Source: Pseudomonas sp. Q11 (GTDB lineage: Bacteria > Pseudomonadota > Gammaproteobacteria > Pseudomonadales > Pseudomonadaceae). From it: a DNA stretch of 64,000 nucleotides. How positions within the stretch are numbered: the first letter of the stretch is position 1; each line of letters begins with the position of its first letter. Below, piece after piece: positions 55,155 to 62,939 of this stretch. The position numbers were made by a program, and so were the translations under genes. The notes beneath the pieces are model-generated. The model saw only the letters and a list, made by a program, of their open reading frames with translations, was not told the DNA's origin and searched no databases. Location: the NCBI RefSeq assembly GCF_024494355.1, contig NZ_JAKNQY010000001.1, forward strand, positions 285,127 to 349,126, written 5' to 3'.

Positions 55155-55850
55155 TCAAGCCAGCAGCTCGGTGATCCAGCGGGTTTGCACAGCGATGTCC
55201 TGTACCTTCTGCTCAGGTACGGCGTGCCGCGCCCGGGTGAAGTGAGTCAGGGTCCGCTGTTTGAGGCGCAGCATGCGCTGCCACTTGGCGAGGAACGCCG
55301 GGCTGCGGGCTCGCATCTGCAATGGTCCGAAGTACAGCTCCTGCGCGGTGTACGTCACCGGCCCGGCGCGCTCGGCGACGATGATTTCGTAGTAGAAGCG
55401 GTTTTCCCGCAGCACTTCTTCAAAGCAGATGCGATAACCATTTTCCATCAGCCATTGACGCAGTGGCTGCTCGCCGCCGTTGGGCTGCAGGATCAGCCGT
55501 TCCTGGCCGTTCAGGCGTGCCTTGCCGCCGGCGAGAATGTCGCGGATCGTCTCGCCGCCCATGCCGCACAGGCTGACTGCCGTGATCCCGTCTTCCGGCT
55601 CGATCGCCGCCAGGCCGTCGGCCAGGCGCACAATGACCTGCCGGGTAAAACCGTTCTCGCGCACAGTGCGTTCGGCCGAACGAAACGGGGTCAACGCCAC
55701 CTCGCCAGCCACTGCCGCCGCAATCACACCACGGCGCATCAATGCCACCGGCAGGTAGCCGTGATCCGAGCCGATATCGGCCAGGCGCGCACCTGCCGGA
55801 ACATGCGCGGCCACACGCTCCAGGCGCTGGGACAATGTCTGTTCGTTCAA
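55155..55850 (-). CDS. trmK: tRNA (adenine-N1)-methyltransferase TrmK
   Basis: A 231-residue SAM-dependent methyltransferase. The AdoMet site is ARLADIGSDHGYLPVALMRRG (about 21-41) and the family motif is SLCGMGGETIRDIL at about 93-106, followed by LILQPNGGEQPLRQWL. TrmK methylates N1 of adenosine 22 in tRNA. The C-terminal coiled-coil part (MLRLKQRTLTHF and so on) is present. It stands alone; housekeeping function is likely. Confidence 0.88.
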   Translation of the reverse strand: MNEQTLSQRLERVAAHVPAGARLADIGSDHGYLPVALMRRGVIAAAVAGEVALTPFRSAERTVRENGFTRQVIVRLADGLAAIEPEDGITAVSLCGMGGETIRDILAGGKARLNGQERLILQPNGGEQPLRQWLMENGYRICFEEVLRENRFYYEIIVAERAGPVTYTAQELYFGPLQMRARSPAFLAKWQRMLRLKQRTLTHFTRARHAVPEQKVQDIAVQTRWITELLA

Positions 55851-56019
55851 CTGCTGCTCCTGTTCATCATCCCTATCTGGATCAAGCCTGAGCCTCTACC
55901 GTCCCCTCTGACTCGGTCACTGGCGACAACGACAATGCAGTCATCAATACCCCGTGGCCGCTCAAAAATCATGTTCACATGGTACATAGATGCCACATGC
56001 AATCAAAATCGTTGAACGT

Positions 56020-56050
56020 GGGCCGGGGATCATCAAGCTCGACCCGGCCC
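56020..56050 (-). terminator. possible terminator hairpin after the esterase gene
   Basis: GGGCCGGG and CCCGGCCC form a perfect 8-bp stem with a 15-base loop, about 20 bases beyond the esterase stop on the minus strand. The T-tract is weak. The remaining gap to trmK (about 55851-56019) shows no gene or other signal. Confidence 0.4.
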
Positions 56051-56069
56051 AGCCTTGATTGGCCGCCGT

Positions 56070-56909
56070 TCAGAAGCGCCGGGTACTGAGCAGCTCATCG
56101 AGCACCCGCGTGGGGACACGAAACGGCACCGACATGTGATCCTCGCCCGGCTCGATCTGGAAATCGCTACGCAGCCCATACTGCGATAGCGCCTGCAGGC
56201 GTAACTGCAAGGCTCGGGCGTCCTGGATTTCCTGCACCATGTCGCGCTCGCCCAACAGCAACGTCAGGCTGCTGTGGGTCAGGTCCACTTGCCCGGCATG
56301 CGCCCGCTTTGTGAAGGCGCGCTCGGGCGCCAACAGGTAACGGTCGAGCCACCACAGGCTCGGGCTCACCGCCACAACATGCTGGAACAGCGCCGGACGG
56401 GTGAACAGCGCGTAGACGCCGAACATGCCACCGAAAGAATGCCCGACCAAACTGCGCTGGTCCTGATCGACCTTGAAGCGTTCGTTCACCCTCGGCATCA
56501 GGCGCTGTTCGATGAAATCGAGGAACAGATCCTGGCCACCTTGTGGTGGATTGTTGCGCGCCTGCGGCACGGGCGGTGATAGGTCGAAGGCGCGACGCAC
56601 GAAATCCAGCGGCGTGTCGCTCGGGTAGCCAATGGCGACCAGAATCGAACCACGCAGCCGATCCTGCGCGCGCTTGGCGGCATGGAAAGCCGGGAAATAG
56701 GCGTTGCCGTCAAGCAGGTAGATCACCGGGTAACCGCCGGTGAAAGGCACATCACCTTCAGGCAGGCTGATCATGATGCGGTAATCACGCCCTTGCGCGC
56801 TTTTCATCATCCATTGCTCGGTGCCATCCAGTGTCACTGGCTCCGCATGGGCGAACGAGACACCCATCAGCAGCATGGCACTCAACCACTTGAACAAAAT
56901 ACCCATCAT
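56070..56909 (-). CDS. periplasmic siderophore esterase (IroE/PfeE-like alpha/beta hydrolase)
   Basis: A protein of about 279 residues with a signal peptide (MMGILFKWLSAMLLMGVSFAHA) followed by the esterase_D-type fold: IMISLPEGDVPFTGGYPVIYLLDGNAYFP, nucleophile Ser in LVGHSFGGMFGVY, acidic residue in LGERDMVQE and His in EPGEDHMSVPF. Enzymes of this group cut the ester backbone of ferric triscatecholate or related siderophores in the periplasm to release iron. It lies immediately downstream of, and slightly inside the end of, a TonB receptor gene. This pairing is also seen with IroE and PfeE. Confidence 0.83.
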   Translation of the reverse strand: MMGILFKWLSAMLLMGVSFAHAEPVTLDGTEQWMMKSAQGRDYRIMISLPEGDVPFTGGYPVIYLLDGNAYFPAFHAAKRAQDRLRGSILVAIGYPSDTPLDFVRRAFDLSPPVPQARNNPPQGGQDLFLDFIEQRLMPRVNERFKVDQDQRSLVGHSFGGMFGVYALFTRPALFQHVVAVSPSLWWLDRYLLAPERAFTKRAHAGQVDLTHSSLTLLLGERDMVQEIQDARALQLRLQALSQYGLRSDFQIEPGEDHMSVPFRVPTRVLDELLSTRRF

Positions 56910-56920
56910 CGTCTCATTCC

Positions 56921-59302
56921 TCACCAGCGATAGCTCAGGCTGGTGACGACGCTGCGCGCCTCCCCCCGGTAGCAGTAACCTTCCTGGCAATTGATGTAGC
57001 GTTTGTCGGACAGGTTGCGACCATTCAACGCCAGGCGCACACCGTCCAGGCCGCCACCGAAGTCGTAATGCACACCGGCATCGACCAAGGTGTAATCCTC
57101 GTTTTTCACCGTGTTTGCCGCGTCACCGTAGTTGCTGCCGGTGTAGCGCGCACCGACGGACATGCCCAGGCCCATGGGCAGGCGGTAATCCAGCCAGAGC
57201 GACGCCAGATGACGGGGCACGTTCATCGGTTCCTTGCCTTCATTGCCGTCGTTGCTGCGAGTGACTTCGGGATCGTTGTAGCTATAGCTGGCCGTCATCT
57301 TCATGCGGTCGCTGAGGTCGGACACCGCCTCCAATTCCAGACCACGCGAGACCTGCTCTCCGGTCTGAATGCTGTTGAGGGGGTTCGACAGGTCACGGGT
57401 GCGTACATTGGTTTGTGTCAGGTGGTAGAGGGAGGCCGTCAGCAAGGTGCTGGAGCCCGGCGGCTGATATTTGAGGCCTACTTCGTACTGCTCGCCCTTG
57501 GTTGGTTTAAAGGGTTCACCACTGGCGTTCGTGCCACTCTCGGGCAGGAACGAGGTCGCGTAACTGGCGTAGGGCGCCAGGCCATTGTCGAACAGGTAGA
57601 GCGCACCGACCTGCCCCGTGGTCGCCGAATCGCGGGTCCTGCTGTTGACGTCGCTCAGGTTGTTCGTTCGACGCACCTTGACCCAGTCACGGCGAAGACC
57701 GGCCGACAAGCGCCATTGATTCAGTTCGATTTGATCCTGCACATAAACGCCGCTGCGATGCTCCAGCCCGTTTTCGTCCGCCAGCGGCGTCGTGGGCCGG
57801 TCGACGGGTTGGTGATAGTCCGGCGCGTCGCGGTCGATCGACGGCGCATCGCCCATGGCATACAGCAGCGATGTATCGATCCAGGCGTAGTCCATCCCGG
57901 TGACCAAGGTGTGTTGCAGGTCCCCGGTGGCAAAGCGGCTCACCAGGCGCGTATCGGTGGACAGTGACGACGTGTCCTCGTAAACCCCGATCGCCGAGCG
58001 GTTGAGGGTATGTCCATCGCCAGCGTCGCTGGGTTGAAGGTATTGGTTGGTGGTGTCCACCTGACCGTAGCGCAGGTTTTGTTGAACGCTGAAGGTATCG
58101 TTGAAAGCGTGTTCAAACTCATAGCCGAGCGTCCACTGCCGTTGCTCGAGCTTGTCGAAGTACTCATCACCCTGCCAGAAGTCGGTGAGGTGTTCGCCTT
58201 CCTGATACAGCATCGGCGACGCCCCTGTCTCGCGCTCCTGATACTGGGCCAGCAGCGTCAGGTGGGTGTCGGGGTCGATCTGCCAGCTCAGTGAAGGCGC
58301 CAGCAAGCGGGTATCGTTGTTCAACTGTTCGATATAGTTTTCGGCATCGCGGTACACACCCACCGTGCGAAACAACACATCTCCCGCCTCATCCAGACGC
58401 CCACCGACGTCGAACTGCGCCTGTTGGTGGTTGTAGTTGCCCGCCTGCACCTGTACTTCGTTTTTCGCCAGCAGACTCGGGCGCTTGCTCACCCGGTTGA
58501 CCATGCCGCCCGGGCTGACCTGGCCGTACAGCACCGATGCCGGTCCCTTGAGCACCTCAATGCGCTCCAGGTTGTAGGCCTCGGTGGAGTACAACGACAA
58601 CCATCCACTGCCCGGTTGGCGCAAGCCATCGAGAAAGTCGGCGCCGATGGTGGTCTCGAAACCACGGACACTGATCATGTCGAAACGCGGGTCCAGCCCC
58701 GAACTGCCGACCCGCACCCCCGAGCTGTAGGCCACCGCGTCTTCGACCCGGTCGACCTTTCGGTCGGCAATCTGCTCAGCCGTCACCACGCTGACGCTCT
58801 GGGCGGTTTCCAGGATTGGCTTATCGGTTTTGCTGGCCGTGCTGGCATTACTGGCGAAATAACCCTCCACCGGCGCAAAAGCACTTTGAACGGCGGACGC
58901 ATTGATATTGGTGGGCTCAAGTTCATAGCGGGTGCCGGTCTTGCCTGGCAGCACCACGTAGCCGGACGAGGTCTTTTGCGCGACCAGGCCGCTGCCGGCC
59001 AGCAGCGTCGCCAGGCCTTGTTCCAGTGAGCCGCCGCCGGTCAGACCTGGACTGCTCAGGCCACGCACCGCTTCCGGGGAGTACGACAAGGTGATGCCGG
59101 CGCGCTCAGCGAAGATGCTGAGCGCTTGCTGCAACTGCCCGGCGGGTACACTCGGGGCCACCTGCTCAGCGATTGATGAAGCGGCCAGGACCGGCAGGCT
59201 TTGCGTGCCGACGAGCAAGGTCAACGCCAGGCAGACGGCGCCTGGCAAGGTTCGGGTCGGAAACGGCGCGATGGCACGCAGAGACAGTCTGGCAAGGAAC
59301 AT
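56921..59302 (-). CDS. TonB-dependent siderophore receptor with STN signalling domain
   Basis: A mature protein of about 790 residues. After the signal peptide comes an STN (secretin/TonB N-terminal) domain at about 40-105, with LQQALSIFAERAGITLSYSPEAVRGL, needed for FecR signalling. The plug follows (VEDAVAYSSGVRVGSSGLDPRFDMISVRGF) and then the 22-strand barrel ending in VTSLSYRW with terminal aromatic. The INCQEGYCYRGEARSVV end is typical of the FhuA/FoxA/FiuA group that imports hydroxamate siderophores. The start is uncertain: 59302 is taken because it gives a sensible signal peptide and a GGA seven bases upstream, but 59314 is also possible. Confidence 0.87.
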   Translation of the reverse strand: MFLARLSLRAIAPFPTRTLPGAVCLALTLLVGTQSLPVLAASSIAEQVAPSVPAGQLQQALSIFAERAGITLSYSPEAVRGLSSPGLTGGGSLEQGLATLLAGSGLVAQKTSSGYVVLPGKTGTRYELEPTNINASAVQSAFAPVEGYFASNASTASKTDKPILETAQSVSVVTAEQIADRKVDRVEDAVAYSSGVRVGSSGLDPRFDMISVRGFETTIGADFLDGLRQPGSGWLSLYSTEAYNLERIEVLKGPASVLYGQVSPGGMVNRVSKRPSLLAKNEVQVQAGNYNHQQAQFDVGGRLDEAGDVLFRTVGVYRDAENYIEQLNNDTRLLAPSLSWQIDPDTHLTLLAQYQERETGASPMLYQEGEHLTDFWQGDEYFDKLEQRQWTLGYEFEHAFNDTFSVQQNLRYGQVDTTNQYLQPSDAGDGHTLNRSAIGVYEDTSSLSTDTRLVSRFATGDLQHTLVTGMDYAWIDTSLLYAMGDAPSIDRDAPDYHQPVDRPTTPLADENGLEHRSGVYVQDQIELNQWRLSAGLRRDWVKVRRTNNLSDVNSRTRDSATTGQVGALYLFDNGLAPYASYATSFLPESGTNASGEPFKPTKGEQYEVGLKYQPPGSSTLLTASLYHLTQTNVRTRDLSNPLNSIQTGEQVSRGLELEAVSDLSDRMKMTASYSYNDPEVTRSNDGNEGKEPMNVPRHLASLWLDYRLPMGLGMSVGARYTGSNYGDAANTVKNEDYTLVDAGVHYDFGGGLDGVRLALNGRNLSDKRYINCQEGYCYRGEARSVVTSLSYRW

Positions 59303-59366
59303 GACGGTATCCATTGAGGAAGTGATCATTCCTAACCGGACGAAGCGCAAAAGTCCGACAAACTAT

Positions 59367-60293
59367 TTACACCAGCGGCCTGATGCGCACCCACCAGCGG
59401 GTGCGCTCGACGATCTGTACGGGCAACAAGTGGCTGATGTTGCGCAGCATGAGCGCAGGTTCATCGAGATGGAAAACCCCGGACAGGCGCAGGTCGGCCA
59501 CCGCGCTGTCGCAGCCCAACCAACCCTGGCGGTAACGTCCGGCCTCGGCCAGAAAATCGACCAGCCGAATGTCGTTGACGATCAGCAGGCCACGGGCCCA
59601 GGCGAAAGGATCGAGCGGCCCGCGGCCCAACGCCGTCATCCGCGTCGCGGCAATGGCCATTGCATCACCGGCCCGCAAGTGGCGCTGCCCGAACGGTGTG
59701 GAAATCAATACCTCACCGCGCGCGACGTGAATCTCGCTATAGCCGTCTCGCTCCCGCAGCACCGCCCTCGCCTGCCGCCCCTCACACTCAGCAAAACGGC
59801 AACGCACACGCCAGTCGGCGCCATCGACCAATACCTCACCCGCACGCAACACCCATTCGTGGCCCTGCACGTCCACGGCACTCCCGGTATTGAGCGTCAG
59901 CTCGGCACCCGCGCCCAGGTCGAGCCGGCGACGCTCGCCAGTCGCCGTGGCGAAATCACTTCGCCAGGTGGCTGGCGCCGTCGTGGTCAGCAGCGTCGCA
60001 CCGCCCGCAGCCAACCCCAGGCCGAGCAACTTCAGGGTGCGACGGCGACTCAGATCGGCCTCGGCCTGGCGCAGCAGAGGAATCGTGCGGGCAGCATCGG
60101 GCAACGGGCTGGCCTTGAACAATCCGCCGACCTGTTGCAAACGTTGCCAGGCCAGTTCATGACGGGGGTCATGGCGCCGCCAGTCGTTCAATTGCCTGTG
60201 CAGTTCGGCGTTGTTGGCATTGGCGCGCAATCGCATCTGCCATTCGATGGCCGTGCGTATGACGCCCTCCGGCAAGGCCTCGACGGCGCTCAC
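59367..60293 (-). CDS. FecR-family anti-sigma/transducer protein
   Basis: A protein of about 308 residues from a GTG start that overlaps the sigma factor stop (GTGA), with GAGG seven bases upstream. The N-terminal cytoplasmic anti-sigma part (EWQMRL, FAWQRLQQVGG region) is followed by a transmembrane/Tat-like segment (RRRTLKLLGLGLAAGGATLLTT). The FecR beta domain comes next (TATGERRRLDLGAGAELTLNTGSAVDV), then the C-terminal part (WARGLLIVNDIRLVDFLAEAGRYRQG) that contacts the receptor's STN domain. It links ligand binding at the outer membrane to sigma activity. Confidence 0.88.
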   Translation of the reverse strand: MSAVEALPEGVIRTAIEWQMRLRANANNAELHRQLNDWRRHDPRHELAWQRLQQVGGLFKASPLPDAARTIPLLRQAEADLSRRRTLKLLGLGLAAGGATLLTTTAPATWRSDFATATGERRRLDLGAGAELTLNTGSAVDVQGHEWVLRAGEVLVDGADWRVRCRFAECEGRQARAVLRERDGYSEIHVARGEVLISTPFGQRHLRAGDAMAIAATRMTALGRGPLDPFAWARGLLIVNDIRLVDFLAEAGRYRQGWLGCDSAVADLRLSGVFHLDEPALMLRNISHLLPVQIVERTRWWVRIRPLV

Positions 60294-60808
60294 TGTGGTG
60301 CCTCGAAGCACGCCTTGTAGCAATGCAACAGCGCGCTCGCTACGTGCCGCTCCACGGTACGGCTGGACACACCAAGCTGCCGGGCCACTTGTTCATGGCT
60401 CAGGTCACCGAGCTGATACAGCAAAAAGGCTTCACGCACTGCCGGCTTGAGACCGTCCAGCAACTGCGCAATACGCTCCAGGCATTGCAACGCCTCATGC
60501 CGAACCTCAGGGGATGGGTGACTCGCCTCGGGCATCTGCATCAGTGCGTCAAGGTACGCGCGCTCCAGCGCATCGCGCCGCCAGTGGTCGACTACCAGGC
60601 CACGGGCGATACGCACCAGCAATGCACGCGGAGCGCGAGCGCTGATCGGCTGGCCACGCACCAACAAACGCAAAAACGTGTCCTGCACCAGATCCGCCGC
60701 CTGCTGCGAACACCCCAACGAGCGCCGCAACCAACCCAGCAGCCAACCCCGATGGGTGCCGTACAAGTTATCGAGGGAAACGATCGAATCCGTTTCATGG
60801 AGCGACAT
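60290..60808 (-). CDS. ECF sigma factor (FecI-like)
   Basis: A protein of about 172 residues with sigma region 2 (LVQDTFLRLLVRGQPISARAPRALLVRIARGLVVDHWRR) and region 4 (LYQLGDLSHEQVARQLGVSSRTVERHVASAL), the FecI-type iron-starvation sigma layout. It should direct transcription of the receptor gene downstream when FecR is signalled by the loaded receptor. The ATG at 60808 has GAGG six bases upstream; the longer frame is not needed. A Fur-box-like sequence lies upstream, at 60879-60897. Confidence 0.9.
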   Translation of the reverse strand: MSLHETDSIVSLDNLYGTHRGWLLGWLRRSLGCSQQAADLVQDTFLRLLVRGQPISARAPRALLVRIARGLVVDHWRRDALERAYLDALMQMPEASHPSPEVRHEALQCLERIAQLLDGLKPAVREAFLLYQLGDLSHEQVARQLGVSSRTVERHVASALLHCYKACFEAPQ

Positions 60809-61168
60809 GGAACGCCTCAGGCAGACAAACACGAAAAACGCCATGATTGAACATGACGGACGCGCGCACCTTAAACGCGAATTGTTCCCATTACAATCTT
60901 TTCGAGTGGACCGCTCAATGCTCTCGATCCTTGGTCAGGCAGCTATCCCCCATAGGAAATACCAACTTGAGCCATCCAAAACGCCAACCAATTGGCGCCG
61001 ATAAAATAGAATCTGAACAAAGCTGAAAAAACGACATTTTTCCGACGATCGGCCCGGGCAAACCATTGCTGGGGATCTGAAAGCAGGCTCATCATCCGTC
61101 TGTCATAGCCAGCATTTTCAGGCCTGACGCAGAGGTATTAATCGCATCGCTCTACAGGAGCATTCAGG
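60809..61168. other. 360-bp intergenic region with Fur-like site
   Basis: The region lies between the sigma gene (leftward) and a small rightward ORF. It contains the Fur-like site listed below and, near 61130-61168, a short AT-rich stretch (GAGGTATTAATC) followed by AGGAG that serve the small ORF. Nothing else recognisable is seen. Confidence 0.5.
60879..60897 (-). promoter_or_regulatory. candidate Fur box
   Basis: On the minus strand the sequence TTGTAATGGGAACAATTCG partly matches the 7-1-7 Fur consensus (TAATGAGAATcATTA-like). It lies about 75 bases upstream of the sigma factor start, the standard place for iron control of fecI-type genes. Confidence 0.4.
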
Positions 61169-61411
61169 ATGATGACTGTTTATTTTGTGGTTATGGCTAT
61201 CTGCAGTGGCGTTGAAGGTTGTGTCGAAGAGCGAAAGCCGGGGCCGACTTATGCTTCCAGGGCTGTGTGCGTGGACTCCGCCAGGACGATGGCACCGCGC
61301 AAGGGCGTGAAATTCAAATGCCGCAGTGAACGCCTATGGGTGCCGGTCGAGGCGCGGGGCGTAGATCGGAACGAAAGCGTTGTCTCAACCGGCGCGCAAA
61401 CCCAGCCTTAG
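61169..61411 (+). CDS. small hypothetical protein
   Basis: An 80-residue frame with good translation signals: AGGAG eight bases before ATGATG. The protein has a hydrophobic N-terminus (TVYFVVMAICSG), four cysteines (two close together in SGVEGCVEE and later VCVDS and KFKCRSE) and a polar tail. It might be a small exported or membrane-associated protein with disulfides. No family is recognised. Confidence 0.5.
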   Translation: MMTVYFVVMAICSGVEGCVEERKPGPTYASRAVCVDSARTMAPRKGVKFKCRSERLWVPVEARGVDRNESVVSTGAQTQP

Positions 61412-61430
61412 CAGCATGAGCGGTGCATAC

Positions 61431-62801
61431 TCAGCCACTCAACACGGCTTTAAGCAGCGGGTCATTCAGGTACGCGACATTCAATCTCGTCCATGGATTT
61501 ATGCGCGACTGCTCCGGTGAAAAAATGTGGCCGGGCGCAATCATGAATCCCTTCGGCAGAAGTTGTCGGGTCAGCTCCCTGGCGTCGTCAATGTGGGCAA
61601 ACCTGGCCCATAAATACAGACTTTGCTCCGGACGAAAGAATACCTCGGCGCCTATTTCATCGAGCATCTGCAAACCTGCCGCAGTGGCACTCTTGAGCCG
61701 CTCCTGAAGGCGGATTTGATGTCGCAGAAAATGCCCCTCCATCAGGATGACATCAATGGTTCGCTCACACAGCTCCGAGGTGCTGGTGTGCAAGAGCATT
61801 TTCAGATCACCCAGTTCATCGATGACGTCCTTGCTCCCCGCGATAAACCCCACCCTCAGCGCCGCAGAAACAGATTTGGAAAAACTGCCCACGTACAGTG
61901 AGCGGCTCAACTGATCCAGCGCAGACACCTTGATGGCCGACGCGGGTTTGAAATCTGCCAAAGCGTCGTCGTCCACCAGGATAAAGTTGTGCTCATGGGC
62001 TAACTGAACCAGTCGATGAGCCTTGCCGGGGGAAATATCGGAGCCCGTCGGATTGTGCCCAACCGATTGAAGGAAGAACAATTTCGGCTTGTGCAACAGA
62101 AGGTGCCGCTCCAGCACTTCCAGGTCCGGCCCGTCCGGCAATCGGGGCACGGATAACATCCGCGCCCCTTGCAGTTGCAGCTTGCCAAACAGCGGGTAAT
62201 AACCTGGGTCCTCGACAAACACATGGTCTCCCGGGGCAATGAAGCGGCGGATGATCAGGTCCAGTGCGTGATTGGCCCCGTGGGTCGTTACGATTTGCCG
62301 AACACTGGCGGTAATCGAGTAGCTCGCCAGTTTTTGCACCAGGTGTTGACGGAGCGCAGCATTGCCCAGCCGGTTGCCGTAGCGAAAAAGCGTCGTGACC
62401 CCCATGCGCATGATCTGACGGGTGAACTTGTCCAATCGCAAATCCATCAGCCACTCTACGGGCGGAAAACCTTCCCCAAGCGGCGAGTGCCCCGGCTCAC
62501 GGACAAATTGCTGGCGCATCAGCCAGATGGTGTCCATCGCCCGGGTAAAGGGCAGTGGTTCTTCCGGTTCGCTGCTGCTCGGGGCGCCTCGTGTCACGAA
62601 AAAACCCTGCCCGTGACGCGCCTCGACCAATCCTTGGGAGGCCAGCGACTCATAAGCGTTGATCACCGTATTTTTCGAATGACCAAACAAGCGCATGCAC
62701 TCGCGCAGGGACGGCAAACGGTCACCCACTCGGTAGGTACCGTTGCCGATCTGCGTCACCAATGAGGCCGTCAGCTCTTGGGCAAGCGTCAGTCGCGCCA
62801 T
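61431..62801 (-). CDS. MocR-type GntR regulator with aminotransferase-like domain
   Basis: A 456-residue fusion of an N-terminal winged helix (YRVGDRLPSLRECMRLFGHSKNTVINAYESLASQGLVEARHGQGFFV) with a class I aminotransferase-like domain. The domain includes TTHGANHALDLIIRRF, SVGHNPTGSDIS, LVDDDALADF and the PLP lysine Lys309 in VGSFSKSVSAALRVGF. MocR proteins sense a metabolite through PLP chemistry. It is divergent from mvaA, with three GGTAC(A/T)G repeats in the gap, so it probably controls mevalonate/HMG-CoA catabolism, perhaps indirectly. Confidence 0.87.
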   Translation of the reverse strand: MARLTLAQELTASLVTQIGNGTYRVGDRLPSLRECMRLFGHSKNTVINAYESLASQGLVEARHGQGFFVTRGAPSSSEPEEPLPFTRAMDTIWLMRQQFVREPGHSPLGEGFPPVEWLMDLRLDKFTRQIMRMGVTTLFRYGNRLGNAALRQHLVQKLASYSITASVRQIVTTHGANHALDLIIRRFIAPGDHVFVEDPGYYPLFGKLQLQGARMLSVPRLPDGPDLEVLERHLLLHKPKLFFLQSVGHNPTGSDISPGKAHRLVQLAHEHNFILVDDDALADFKPASAIKVSALDQLSRSLYVGSFSKSVSAALRVGFIAGSKDVIDELGDLKMLLHTSTSELCERTIDVILMEGHFLRHQIRLQERLKSATAAGLQMLDEIGAEVFFRPEQSLYLWARFAHIDDARELTRQLLPKGFMIAPGHIFSPEQSRINPWTRLNVAYLNDPLLKAVLSG

Positions 62802-62833
62802 TGTACGAAGTCCTGGATGAATTATTCGCAGAG

Positions 62834-62869
62834 GGTACAGCTTAGGTACTGTCTGTCCAAACTGTACCT
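62834..62869. promoter_or_regulatory. candidate MocR operator repeats
   Basis: Three short motifs lie within 36 bases between the MocR gene and mvaA: GGTACAG (62834-62840), AGGTACTG (62844-62851) and CTGTACCT (62862-62869). The first two are in the same orientation and the third is inverted. MocR proteins often bind such repeated and inverted half-sites in divergent promoters. Confidence 0.45.
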
Positions 62870-62939
62870 ATTTTGCCAGGACACATGCGCATAGGGTGGC
62901 AGGCAGTCAAAAACAATAACTGCAACTGGATTCCTTCCA

